From Haemonchus contortus (lineage: Eukaryota; Nematoda; Chromadorea; Rhabditida; Trichostrongylidae), in assembly GCA_000469685.2 (NCBI GenBank), contig LS997565.1, positions 38,114,519-38,178,518 on the forward strand: 64,000 nt of DNA, given 5' to 3'. This document shows positions 46,601-57,737 of the stretch, in pieces. Each line of letters begins with the position of its first letter. Within the stretch, counting starts at the first letter, position 1. Both the position numbers and the translations under genes were made by a program. The notes under the pieces are model-generated. The model was not told the DNA's origin, ran no database searches, and saw only the letters and a program-made list of their open reading frames with translations.

Positions 46601-46933
46601 ATAAGAGGCCTCAAAGCAGGCCTCAAAGCAAATGTTGAACCTACCTTTCGTTTCTGGTCAATCCTTACAAATTCTTCGAGATTTCAGTTTTTCAACCTCT
46701 ACACCTTGGCTATGCCTGTTCTGTCAACATTCTATTTTGCCAAAGTGAAGCGACAGCGCACCAAGGACATCAGAAACCATTTAAATGTGAGCGTCAATAC
46801 AATACAATACTCATGAACATTTATTATTACTTTTTCGATGAATAGTTTATTAGTTTTGAATTTATAGATCAAAACTATTGGAATTGATGGCTGGGCGAAC
46901 TACTTGACAATGATTCAAAAGCAGTGGAAGTGA
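43648..46933 (+). CDS. Receptor A3: Srab-like seven-transmembrane chemoreceptor, intact
   Basis: Eight exons: 43648-43701, 44462-44605, 44738-44800, 45058-45276, 45397-45593, 45686-45857, 46688-46786, 46868-46933. They total 1,014 nt, a 337-residue protein, in phase throughout with GT-AG introns. TTTCAG ends 3 nt before the ATG. The N terminus MASNSTVWPDLTEEYCIE is almost identical to A1 and A2. Exon 2 holds TM1 and FFHRNLK, exon 4 TTPCQIFLPK and IERWVAFIFFRKYES, exon 5 FDGWYVNGR and LLTPKRR, exon 6 MSLSSKFQRREN, exon 7 TM7 (NLYTLAMPVLST), and exon 8 ends QKQWK. Exon 6 is one codon shorter than in A1. With A1 it is the best-preserved A gene and is probably functional. Confidence 0.85.
45900..46680 (+). 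other. A3 intron 6 with unit-specific inserted sequence
   Basis: Intron 6 is about 830 bp, larger than in A1 and A2 (about 485-525 bp). The first and last parts match those introns (for example GAGTACTCCTC-like words and the pre-exon CCTC runs). The central 46010-46440 is extra and unrecognised. The open frame 46433-46816 simply runs across the acceptor into exon 7 and is not a gene. Confidence 0.4.
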
Positions 46934-47216
46934 CACTAGATGTGTGCTGCTGCTGTAGCCCGGATAGGGCTCAACAGACACTCAGGCGCCCTTCAAACGC
47001 CCTTGAAAAGGATTCAACTAGGGGGGACGCCAAGCAACAAGAGGGAGCACGTATAGTACGGCAAATGTAATAGAGAATGTTTTTCTGCCCATTAACCTTT
47101 CTCAGTAACACCACTAACACAAGCTACTTAAAAGCATTACAGACAGTTTTTCTGGATGTAGAAATTGAACTTATGCAAGCGTATTGATTGTGAGATTTTC
47201 AAGTATCATTTGAGAT

Positions 47217-47330
47217 GTTTGCTCGGAAAGAAAGCTACCTTGAGAGTATTCTTCTAAAAAACTATCCAGCGAATGCTGGTTAGTTTTTTTCAGAAGAGTA
47301 CTCTCGATGTAGCTTTCTTTCCGAGCAAAC
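47217..47330. repeat. 114-bp inverted repeat (hairpin) downstream of A3
   Basis: The left arm 47217-47270 begins GTTTGCTCGGAAAGAAAGCT, and the right arm 47275-47330 ends with its reverse complement AGCTTTCTTTCCGAGCAAAC. Mismatches are few and the loop is 4 bases. In A1 and A2 the matching place has a single copy of the outer sequence, so the arm was duplicated in inverted orientation here. Confidence 0.85.
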
Positions 47331-48194
47331 TGCCTGTTGCCACATTTTCAAGAAGTCCTTACATCACGTTGTATGTTCAATGAAACTTTACCTAATTCCT
47401 TTCATTAACAATGATGTTTCCAATATTAATACAGTTTCTGTAATATGCACATGTTTTAAAATACTATCATTAACGTCTTATGAGGGAGGACTAATTGATA
47501 AATAGCGAGCGTTTGCAGGATATAGATGATATTGTATTGTTTTTGTGTATTGAAGTGTTAACCATAATTTTGTTTACACAAAAGCTACAAATTTCTTCGA
47601 CAAATACAGTAACCAACAGCACATTTTCATGAATGCATCAGCGTCTAGCGGCCCTCTAGGCTTTGCTCAACTTGTTCTTATTGTAGGTATTTTCACGAAG
47701 TATCGTGGCTACTAGCAAAGTGTTTGGGTAATGCAATATTTATTTACTTATCTATTGTCACAGTAAACGAAAAGGTGAGAAAAAGGTGTAGTGTACAATT
47801 CAACAATAGTATAGCATATATAGTACTTTCCCGATATGAATAAAATGGATGGATAGATAAAGTAGATAATAATGTTACAGTAGATACAGAATCACGGAAC
47901 GGGTTGGGAAAGCGGGGAGGAGGGGAGGGGGGCAACGGGTCGCCCTGGAGAGGAAGGGCAGTGCCCTGGCCAAAACACTGCTAGCAGCTAGGAGGAATCG
48001 CAGCTCAGGCTACCAGCTTAGTAGGTCCGCCGACCTCTCCCAGGGCTCGAAGAAGGGCTGCAGAGTGACAATTAACGCTGACTGACTGGGCCAGAAATAG
48101 GGGAAATACCGAAGCAGAAAAGCATTGTAGTCAGCCATTGAGATTATACATCCCACAAACGATCAGCTAGATTAGATTACCAGGATCACAATTA

Positions 48195-48300
48195 CAAGGG
48201 AGAAAGGGAAGAGAAAGCGAAGAAAGCAGAAAAAAACAGAAGGAAAAGCAAGCAGAAAACAGAAAGCAGAAAAAACAGAAAAAGCAGGAAAAAAGCAGAA
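48195..48300. repeat. A/G-rich low-complexity tract (GCAGAAAA-type)
   Basis: About 100 bp of GCAGAAAA-like words lie inside the 3' part of the LINE. It is probably simple expansion of the element's 3' region. Confidence 0.6.
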
Positions 48301-48309
48301 AAGTTCAAC

Positions 48310-49791
48310 CTCCAAAAACTTCTACGCCGTCTAGCATCCCTGAAATTGCATCTTGCTCTTTGAGATAACAGGCAAGCCGAATCTGGAACAAATGCGAACT
48401 TCTCTATCTAAAATTCAGAACCAAGCCTGTTCCATAATGGCACAACTAGAACAGGGAAGGTGCCTTCATAAGCCCGACTACTAGGTTTTCCGGTAGCACA
48501 CCATAGGGGTGGCCCCCTGAAAGCCCTACGGAAGGCGACATTTCGAATATGTCCTTCGAAGCTAAATCGATCTCATCAGTGATCAGCCTATACATCGGAC
48601 CAGTCGATTACTTCTCGTCGAAACTCAAGTGATACACTCTCAAGTCTTTGAAGTCGTTCACCATACGAAAGAGAAGTAATTCCCTTACGAGTGAAGCAGC
48701 GGTGATGAAACTTTTCTGAACTTTCTCAAGTTCATCAATTAGTGACCGCTTGTACGGTGATCAGATGGGGGAACAATACTCCATGATTGGCATAAGGTAA
48801 AAACAATCAGACAGAATAGTCAGAAGAGCAGCGATGGGTCACGCATTTGAAAGCCCTTAATATGAAATTTGCCCCAGAATTAGCTCTGGCAGCAACGTCA
48901 TGTACGAAGTCTTCGAAATCGAGCTCATCACTATAAACAACTCCTGGATCGCGAATATGTGTAACGCGAGCAAGACTTTCGCCTTACATGGTGAAGGTAA
49001 AGTGCGGATTGTTCTTGCCTAATCCCATTAGTGCAGTTTTTTCTATAGAGACTTGTAGACTCCATTTCTCAGACTAGCGCTCGACGCAGTCAGTGGCAGT
49101 CTGGAGCACCTAAGGGAATGGAATCGGCTAAGTTGTTGACATATAAGTACATATAATAAACATGAGAGGCCCATACAAGTCCCTTAGGGGACACTACTAG
49201 ATATAGGACAACAATAAGAACGAGCCTGGTTTATGAGAACAGATTGAAGCCTGTCACTTAGAAAAGACTGCAGAAACTGGAGAAGGCAACCTTTGATACC
49301 GTACGCTTCCAACCAAGTTCCTTAACAGTAGTGGTATAGAGATAGTGTCAAAGGCATCTGCATAGTCAATGAAGCAGACCGAAACAAAATTTTCTTTTTC
49401 AATCTCCCTATGCCACATTGGGACTGTAGAGATGAGGGCAGACAAGCTTGGTCTACGACTAAGGAACCCATGCTGGCTTTTGCAAAGTAAGTCTCTCTTG
49501 TTCTCAGTCTCCCTTGTTAGAAAGCTATAGATTTTTCGACATATTATGCGCTTCACGATTTTGCTGACAGAGCTAGTGAAGCATTAGACCTATAGTTTGC
49601 AATATTGCTCCTGCTACCCTTTTTAAAGATTGGTCTGACGAGCCCAATCTTCCATATCGAGGGACGTCGCCATCGAACAATATTCTACTGAATAGTATTG
49701 CTAGTGAGTTGTGATACGAATAGCGGCATTTTTCAAAAAGGATGTGTGGTATCCCATCTGGTGAGGTAGATACTCGTTTCGTTAGTAGCAT
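48310..49791 (-). pseudogene. LINE reverse transcriptase, decayed
   Basis: On the - strand, RVSTSPDGIPHILFEKC (about 49780-49730) matches the start of the RT domain. After a frame change come KSQHGFLSRRPSLSALIST (about 49490-49435) and VCFIDYADAFDTISIPLLL (about 49385-49330), the first catalytic motif of CR1/Jockey-type RTs. The region of the second catalytic motif is lost. EKTALMGLGKNNPHF (about 49045-49000) and a C-terminal PLWNRLGSEF-like end (about 48430-48405) follow in other frames. Stops and shifts are frequent. Confidence 0.78.
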
Positions 49792-49797
49792 TTTAAA

Positions 49798-51034
49798 CTT
49801 TTTTTATGACGTTCGATTTGGTGATGGGAAGAAATATGGATAGAATCCTTGCAGAGCGTAAATCCCCGAGAGTATTCATCATATGCTGTGTTGCTAAATG
49901 CATTTAAATATAAATGAATCGGCTGAAGACATCTATTCGGATCCCCCATCTACCAGAAGGTTTCTTCTCACTCTATAGCCCTGAACATACAACTGAAAAA
50001 TTATGACACATTCTTTCCTTGAATCATGCCTACCATACGGTCAGAGGCTATTCGATTTAGCGATGAAAACAATGCAGGATCGAGAAAAAGATCTTGAACG
50101 GTTCAATGAGTAGTCGAGGAGCTGACGGTAAAATTTACGATAATTTTTGGGGTATCCGACTTTAGACAAAGAATGGAAGTCATAGTCCAAAATAGCAAAA
50201 TTCGTGGAGAAAACACGGAATCGGCATACTTAGATAAGTACGAGGCCTCAAAAAATATGAAATTAAGGGTGAATGAAAATGTGATGAAAGGAGTTGGAGT
50301 TGCATGGAAGCTGTATACAGTAGCGCTCGAAAGCCTACGGCCAAGCCTTCTTAAGCCGCACTTTTCAGTCGTAACTCCTTTCCTACTTGATGTGATCATG
50401 CAAAATTAGTAACAATAAGTCTTTATCACAAAAAACTTACGTCTTACCCTTGACGCTGTCAAAGGGAGAAGTGCGGGTCCACTTATCTTCGGTCTCTCCA
50501 ATTCCGGGCCAAATAAACACAACAAATAGTTTTGTGAGTCAAGTCAGGGAGTCAGGGAGAGACGGTGAGACGACGAGATAATGACCGAGATCGTCGCCAT
50601 AGACGACGATAGAAGGGGTATTCTGATAATCTTTTGAAGTGTTTGCGCCATTGCATACAGTTGGTTGCATTGAGCTGCCCGCGTGCAATTGGTGGGTCCC
50701 GGTGCAAACGGTGTAACCTTTACAGCTCGAAGAGCTTGTCCAACTTGACTATGTACGTTGCTGAGCCGGTTCTGGAGCCCTTATTACGCCCTATCTTGGC
50801 CGTTTTTTGAACAGAGAGCGTTCTCAGGTCATAGATTTATTCAGAGAATGTTCCCAGAGGCACGTTTAGCCTGATTTCTGTTTCTGCCTCCGAAAGAGCT
50901 CGAGTATGATATAAAAGATCTATCGCTGAGCCTCGCTACTACAAATATTTCTGCGGAATTGCTTTGTACCATGTGATACACAGTTGTTGCTTGCTAATGA
51001 ATTGCTTCATACTGTGTGATATTCATTCTAGGAC
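49798..51034. other. Intergenic region between A3 and B3
   Basis: The first 130 bp continue the A downstream block. The rest contains two overlapping open frames on opposite strands (50173-50409 +, 50399-50103 -) with no recognised family. A short version of the same sequence (from GGGTATC to AAAATATGAAATT) recurs near 52698-52800, so it is a local repeat. The last part is the shared B upstream region. Confidence 0.4.
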
Positions 51035-52262
51035 ATGATTATCAAAGATACGGGGGATCAAAACTTATCAGAGCAGTATTGCATTGAGGTAAGGGATGCA
51101 AGGATTAGCACGACTCCATGAAAAAGGAGCTTTTGCCTCCCTTTCAACGCTTTAAATATACCATCTTTTTATTAACTACACCTCAATGCCTACAGTACTT
51201 CACATTCTTTTCCTTCAAAAATACCCTTATTCCTCCTCCTCCCTGAAAAGATCGGAGTTTCGGCTTTATGATCCCTTTCGAAGATAAAGCTGTTTCTACC
51301 CTGATCTCGTTCGAATTGAGCTACTGAGGATTTCATGAGATCGAAATATTTCTGTGCGCCATAACTATAACTATAATAGGTAAATCTCTCCATGAAATCT
51401 CTGTGGCTTTCATCAAAAACGTGGCAGTCACATATGCTCCAAACTATTGCAGAAACCTGCAAAGGAAATGTCCATTTACGAAAACGATGACCGGGATTAT
51501 GAAGAATCACAGGAAGCATTCCTAACCGAAAACCAATCCTCAATTACAATAAGAAATACCTGGAGATAGAATAGATCTGGGAAGAAGCGAGAGCTATCAC
51601 AGTGGCAAATAAGGAAGTACACCGAAACCTAGAGATGAAAGAAAAAGCTTTGCTGTCCATTAAAATGATGTGTCAGTGATAGAGTACAACTCACAGAAGG
51701 CTTCGAAATCGGTGAGAAGTTTGATTTAGTTGGAAGGACAGGTGTGAGGGGTGATGTGCGAATGACTACATTGACGCAATAGCCGTCATGGTATCTCAGG
51801 CTCTGGGTGATCCTCCATGGCTTGGATGATGTTCGAGACGTATTTCTTGCAATAGTAGTGCTTAGAATTTGGAGAGAGCATAAATCATCCAAAAATGGTA
51901 GTGGCGACCCAGCAGCCTACACTTATGCTCAAAATTTTGTCAGAAAGTATTTGTTCTGAGAATTCCGCTTCTTTTTAAGCAGTAGTGAGAAGACATTTCC
52001 GGGAAAGACCTATTCCTGGAAGGCGACTTAATTTTGCTTTTCATTTTCTACACATTGGCGCTACCAGTATTATCAGTGGCCTACTTGTTGAAGGTCAACG
52101 AAAACGCATCAGGGATATGACAGATAACGTAAATGTGAGCACTAATACCGTTTCATCGGATCACTTATTGTGAGAACTATTATCTATTTTTGAATATAAA
52201 AACTACTGGAAAAGGGGGCTACATTAACTACTCCTCCTGTTATTCAAAAACAATGGAAGTGA
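51035..52262 (+). pseudogene. Receptor B3: Srab-like pseudogene lacking exons 2-6
   Basis: Exon 1 is intact (51035-51088, MIIKDTGDQNLSEQYCIE, followed by GTAAG). The next recognisable parts are exon 7 (about 52041-52134), with YTLALPVLSVAYLLKV but one base lost before the basic RIRDM stretch and no clear acceptor, and exon 8 (about 52197-52262), with one extra base before the IQKQWK end. Exons 2-6 are gone. The 950 bp between are unrelated and contain - strand open frames at 51543-51190 and 51892-51629 that are not recognised. It cannot make a receptor. Confidence 0.78.
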
Positions 52263-52499
52263 TCTTGTTATGTTTTGAAGTATAGAATTCTGCGTAAATT
52301 TGTGTTATGATGTATGATAGAATTCAATGTAAGTAAAACAGAAGTGAAGGTAAAAGGTTCCTCATGGACAATTATACCTTTTTTGATGGTATCTAAAGTA
52401 TTTTTGTGCAAAAAAGTAAAGCTTGAATTGTGAATAATTGCAAAACATTTGAAAACACCTGTGGCTATTGATCAGCATTAGCAGCAGGATGTTGTGAAA

Positions 52500-53640
52500 A
52501 ATAGAGAAGAAAAGTAAAAAATCCAAATATCACTTCAATTACATTGTATTAATGACTAAAACCTACTAAAAAGCCTAAACGGATTGCCGGAATGGACGAT
52601 AAACTCGAGAGCGGATGACCTTGATCACTCCTTTTTTTGGAAGGCTCTATGTAAGCGACCATCACAAAATTCAGAGTCATACCTTACAATAGATTTGGGG
52701 TATCAAATTTTAGACGAATAATGCAAGTGATTGTCCAGAATGGTGAAACGTGGCCAAGAAAATATTATAGCAAAATATAAGGGTTCAAAAAGGTAATAAA
52801 TTCAGGGATAGGACGAGCAAGCTGATAGTCCCGGTGCGAGTAGTTGAAACTCTACGGCTTCTACAACGCTTAAGAACTCGTTTGCCTTGGGTGTGTAGTA
52901 CGTTGGTGAGGCCGATTTCGGAATCCTTATTACGCCCCACCCTGGCCGTTTTCCAACCAAACATCGTCTCTTAGACTATCCTTGGGAGCATTCTGAGCCT
53001 ATTCTTAGCGTAATTGTGCCGTCAAACTAGTTTTCAGCTAAGTTTCCTGACATAGCCCCTTACATTCACTTTTCATAGGAAACGTATCGGAACAATCAGT
53101 CTTCATATAAAGTCTCGATGATTGGGAGGTTTATCCCCAGATAGAACTTCGCCTTTTTATTTTCTAGTCATGTGATGGCCTTTCGTAACCTGAAGATCCC
53201 TGCCCTCAATGCTTTTTTTTGCTTGAAATGTTTTCCCTCCATGGTAATCCTCAGTCAACACATTACACAAATCGTCACATCCATTAATCTGTGTCTATAC
53301 AGTAGGACACCGTACACAACAGTTCTTAGAAACAAAACCAGCTGACGCTTGTTTTGAATAAAGTGTTTACAAATTATGACTTGCAAGCGTAATTAGATAC
53401 ATCTTCATCTGTTTTGATTGTTAGATTGAATGTTTGACAGTCTCCAGAGACATTACTTATGTAAGTCCCAATAACTGCTTCTCGTTACAGAAAACAACCT
53501 CCTCTTTCTAATGGGCACAGCTTCAATATGTTACTGTGTATAGCAGTCTTCAATAGCTTCGCTTCAGTTATAGACAGAGTTCTCATCGAAATCTTGAACT
53601 TGCAAGCTTTGTGAGATTCTGCATGACCTCCTGTGGCAAA
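52500..53640. other. Conserved region upstream of S2
   Basis: This is the counterpart of 15050-16440 before S1, and no gene is called. The - strand stretch at about 53330-53060 resembles the 85-codon - strand frame upstream of S1 but has stop codons. Conservation is strongest at 53095-53130 and 53395-53470. Confidence 0.5.
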
Positions 53641-53691
53641 ATAACAGCAATAAACAAGAACATCCAGCCAGAATTTCGTTATTTTTTAGAC

Positions 53692-56600
53692 ATGGTTCCT
53701 TCGATGCCATTGTGGGATATTGCAGTGATGGTTTTCAGTTGGACGTCGCTCTTTATTTATTTGTTAGTCTGCATTGCGGTGTTTATTCGGCGAAAGCATA
53801 TATCGTCTTTACAAAAATGCTTTCTGAAAGTCGCCATGCTTAATGCAAGTTCCATTGTTTATTCCAAGTACTGCTTTCCTTGAAGTTGACCCACTATAAG
53901 AGCCTTAATTATGTGAAATACATTGAGAAGACTGCGGCTTCAGAACGAGTGCCAAACAGATCCTGCAGGGTAATCATAGCTTCTGTGGGGAATAGCACTT
54001 GTAAGAAGAAACTCCGATTCCTTAAAGAACTACCTATCTACTGACTTTTGAAAGAAACGACCGTAAACTGGTGTGTGTAGTCCTGTCCGAAAATCGCGTC
54101 GCGCTTGTGCCGCACCCAATCACGCTCATTCGTGCGCTATGAGGGAAAAGGTTTGAGTTTCTATGGGGAGGATACGGTAGCCTCCGGGAAACCAATGCCG
54201 CTTGTCGTAGGAACTCAGGGGAAAACTACCGCCACCTCCATGAGATAGCAAATGGTAGTGTTGATTTCACAAAACTATGTAACAGCTTCAAAATTTTCAG
54301 TCGTTAGCCGAAGTGGCTCTATTCCTCTGTATCGAAATCATCGTACGGGCACGGAAGTACTCCCTTCTGCCGTTTTATCGACAACTTCCACCATCCTACT
54401 TAGCCGTACCCTGCGTTTGTTTGTCATTGTCACTAAGGTGTTGTACCTTTCTCGGATTTATCACACTGGCCGTCAATCGATTCACAGCTATTATATTTCC
54501 AATGAGATATCGCCAGGTTAGAAAGAATAATCACTATACTGAGCCCCTTGTTAGCTGACCTTCTCTTTTTTGAATCCATTCAAGAGTTTCTCGCAGAGTT
54601 TGTTGTTCCAAATTCAGATATGGTCAACAAGAACAGCTGTTGTAGTCTGCCTTTTCAATTGGACAATAGCATTCGCTCTTACTATAGCTGGTATTATAAT
54701 TGGCAATCCTACGGGGTCATTTTATTTTTCTAGTGAAGGAACGATTGAAATCAATTACATATATACTGGTACTAAGGTAAATACTCAAACAGGCAATTTT
54801 CACTACACAAAGTTTTCATTTTTTTCGTGGTAGTTTCCGTTCTTCGTAAATATGGACAATTTGGAAGTTCTTCAGATTTTATCCTACACCGGCATAGTGC
54901 TTTGCGTATTTACGGTTGTAGTATGCACTTGTTTGTATACCTCACTTGGTTATGTCATCCTCAGGGCCAAATTGAGAAAGAGGGTACGCTGTTTCCTCGA
55001 TTTAATTCATTATAATTCAGTTTCTAGGGTGTGCTGCTGTTCTATTGTCGACAAAATGGGGTTACGCCGCAGTTGCAATTTGATACACGGAATACACCTT
55101 TTGTTGTAATCATTCAACAACATTATCCTAGGGGACTTCATTAGGATAGCTTGTTTTTCATCATGTCACTTTTTATATGCAAGCTCACTTTTGAGATATG
55201 TTACTCACGTTTTTAATCTTCAAAACTGTTCCTTGTTATTTAATACACATGTGACTGCGATCAAACTGAAGTGCTCTCTCGAAGACTTGACACCTACTAA
55301 GGAGGTGAGGGCAAGCGGGGTCTCGGTAGTGTAAGGGATAAGAGCACGGTGCCTGGATAACACGAGAACGGGTTCAAGCCCAATCCGAGTTCGGGTTTTG
55401 CCCATAATTCGCCTGCCTTCCGAGAACTTCATGTTGCATTCAAGATGAGCTTCAATCTTGAGCCGCAACACAATACGCGGCCCATTGAGCGGCGTGACCA
55501 CATGGTTTCTGCGATAGAATCGCACGTCCCTCATTTATATGCGATCGAGGTAGGATAGAAACAAAGGTTACGAAGAATAAGGTACTAGTAATGCATCAAT
55601 GCGGAGAAGAATGAGCTGGGTAGGTTGAAAATCATAAATATAGCGAACTGCAGCTCGTCTTTGTTCCTACAGACCCTGAGGAGATAAAAGTGAGCAGCTA
55701 ATGGAACATTACGTTACAAACAACATTAATTATGCAAGTTATAGTCATGATGGTATGAATCTTTCTCAATTTCCAGAACATGGGTATTGGTAAGGGCGAA
55801 TTGAAATATCTCCTATGTGCAATACTCACATTCGCTCCTCTTACATTGGAGTTGATACGGAGTATCATCGATGGAAGCAGCTTTGTGAACGGTGGACAGT
55901 TCGTGACTATTGCTAAGCAAATGTGGTCAGTTTTGCTGGAAATTTTCGAGTACGAAAGCATGTTGTTGAAGCTCCATCATTTTCTTTTGCCCTTTTTGTC
56001 TACGATCGTGGTTTGAACATTTCAATAGTTAGCTGTTTCGGTAGGCCTAGCCTGACTTTAGCTTCGACATCAAATTCATTCAATTGATGCGTACATAGCC
56101 AAGAATTTCGCTGTTCTCAAAGGATTTGAGTGAATCTCGAATGGTCAGAGGGACTCCAATGATTGTGAAAGACTCTTCGGAATTCTGATATCACCTGAAC
56201 GGATCTGAATTTGCAATCGGCAAAAAGATATAAAAGTAAAGGTCCAGAGTGACCTTCACAACAATGAACTTCATTTAAATAATCCCGTTGCACTATGAGA
56301 ATCCGCACTCAGCAGGGACGTACAACGATGAAGCTATTCGGGTAAACTAGGCTCCCCGTAAAGCTATTTTTATCGTCTTCCCTATCGTTATCGTTAACTC
56401 CCGTAGCTATTCCTCTCACGTAGAGCAGAGGAAGATTGAGGTGGGGAGCAGTCAGATTTTTTCTCTGCACACCTTCTCTTTTTTACTAGAATTTGTGAAA
56501 ATAGACAGATGCTTAAAAAAATTCATTTTTCAGGATTTCAAGCCACGACTTAATGCTGGGCGTCCAGTTTTTCACCTTCATCTTTATTACAAGACTGTAT

Positions 56601-56735
56601 AGGCTGATTCCTGATGTATTTCAAACTAGAAAGAACATCCCGGTCGTCAGCTGCTCAGCAGTAGATTCTCAGGCAATAAAACTCCGTACCAGACACGGCA
56701 AAGAGATAACGTTATCTAGAACTAAGAGGATGTGA
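53692..56735 (+). CDS. Receptor S2: Srg-superfamily (Srv/Srg-like) seven-transmembrane chemoreceptor, intact
   Basis: Six exons: 53692-53844, 54301-54516, 54618-54776, 54876-54983, 55777-55925, 56534-56735. The 987 nt give a 328-residue protein in phase. TTTTTTAG ends 2 nt before the ATG. Domain order equals S1: TM1 in exon 1, TM2-TM3 in exon 2 with LAVNRFTAIIFPMRY, TM4 plus an outer loop with the GNPTGSFYFSSEGTIEINY stretch in exon 3, TM5 in exon 4, TM6 in exon 5, and TM7 in exon 6 (LGVQFFTFIFITRLYRLI). Two oddities are visible. Intron 1 has a GC donor (AAT/GCAAGT) where S1 has GT. The tail is 15 residues longer than in S1 because the frame differs after a small indel. GC-AG introns are usually spliced, so the gene is probably functional. 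Confidence 0.8.
54086..54240 (+). repeat. Dispersed repeat beginning CCGAAAATCGCG, copy in S2 intron 1
   Basis: This is the third copy of the family seen at 3788 and 18255, starting CCGAAAATCGCGTCGCGCTT. S1 intron 1 has only a short related word near 17080. Confidence 0.5.
55295..55520 (+). mobile_element. tRNA-derived SINE, family 2, in S2 intron 4
   Basis: This is the most complete family-2 copy: GCGGGGTCTCGGTAGTGTAA (A box) and ACGGGTTCAAGCCC (B box) about 55 bp apart, then a non-tRNA body. It is orthologous to the S1 copy at 18575. Confidence 0.7.
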
Positions 56736-56754
56736 AAATGTTTGTTGTTAAGAC

Positions 56755-56760
56755 AATAAA
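56755..56760 (+). terminator. Poly(A) signal of S2
   Basis: AATAAA lies 20 nt after the S2 stop codon, in the position conserved with S1. Confidence 0.6.
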
Positions 56761-57737
56761 TCACAATTATGAATTAGCAAATGATTTGTGCCGGACATGA
56801 ATATCCAGTTAGGTGTGAATTGACAATAAATATATTGTTCATCTTCGCTCTCTTAATCTTCCCTTTTATAGATTCTTTGAAAAAATCACCACCGCATTAC
56901 CCGAGAAAGGGTACTTCTCAAGGCACCGAGTAATTATGTGGATTTTGTTGGGTTTTTCTCCGACGATTTCCGATTTTGGACGTTGCACTCGTTTTCGACG
57001 TTCAGTGGACCTGAATGATGGATTCACATTATGAAATTGATATCGGCCAAATTTAGAATGCTCCGTATTCTCGTGTGTGCTTCCTAAAGCAAATATCTTG
57101 AAAATAGGAAAAAAAGCAATTCCGATAGATAATTAGTGAAATGCTAACATGACTGTTGGAGGCAATATAATTGAAGAGTGACGGATTACTAATAAGGCAA
57201 TGCACAAAATTGGTGCTACAGTATTGTTATTGTGTGTTGCAAAATTATTAAATCCAATTTACCGGGTACAAAAACTACCGTGCTTTCACAAACTACAAAA
57301 ATGTAATACAACTACAATAAAAAAAAGAATTTGACCCCCTCCAGCAGTGTTTAATTTTGCTAAGCTAATATTATTGCTTCCTGATTTGTTGAAAAAAAAA
57401 ACTTGCCCATAAACGAGCAAAAGAAAGCTAAGCAGAACATGATGCATCGAGTTTCCTTCTGCTCCATTTGTTGCCTCCCATTTTATTTTAATTTCCAAAT
57501 GAACGATGCTCCTTCTGTGAATCACGCCTTCGTCACCAGCTTTTCTTTTATTGGTGAGGTAGCGCATGATCAAAGGAGCAAAATATGTAGTGAACTTATT
57601 ACACTGTAATTTTTTACAAAGGTCTTATTAAATTGAACGTGGCTCAAATCTGTCATGCGACATCTCACAAATTTCCACCTAACAATCCAATGTTTTTTTC
57701 AAAATGCTATAATTTTAGCTACTACACATTTCAGAAT
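56761..57737. other. Upstream region of receptor A4
   Basis: No gene was found. From about 57150 the sequence matches the blocks before A1-A3 (AATTGGTGCTACAGTATTG near 57208, CAAAAACTACCGTG near 57270). The - strand open frame 57573-57286 is in this non-coding block. Confidence 0.45.

Larger units (their letters stand above)
47735..49797 (-). mobile_element. CR1-like non-LTR retrotransposon (LINE), 5'-truncated, downstream of A3
   Basis: The insertion is delimited by comparison with the A4 downstream block: sequence matching 60490-60550 stops near 47730 and resumes near 49798 (AACTTTTTTTATGACGTTC). On the - strand it encodes a reverse transcriptase part and ends in a non-coding 3' region with A/G-rich low-complexity sequence (about 48195-48300). 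No 5' ORF is seen, as expected for a truncated LINE copy. Confidence 0.8.

Noticed and set aside
46433..46816. 127-codon + strand frame overlapping A3 exon 7
   Set aside because: It is intron sequence that happens to be open up to and through exon 7. The TTTCAG acceptor at 46687 and paralogs support the shorter exon.
51190..51543. 117-codon - strand frame in the B3 gap
   Set aside because: No motif or family resemblance, no paralog in the other units to test conservation, and a decayed locus around it.
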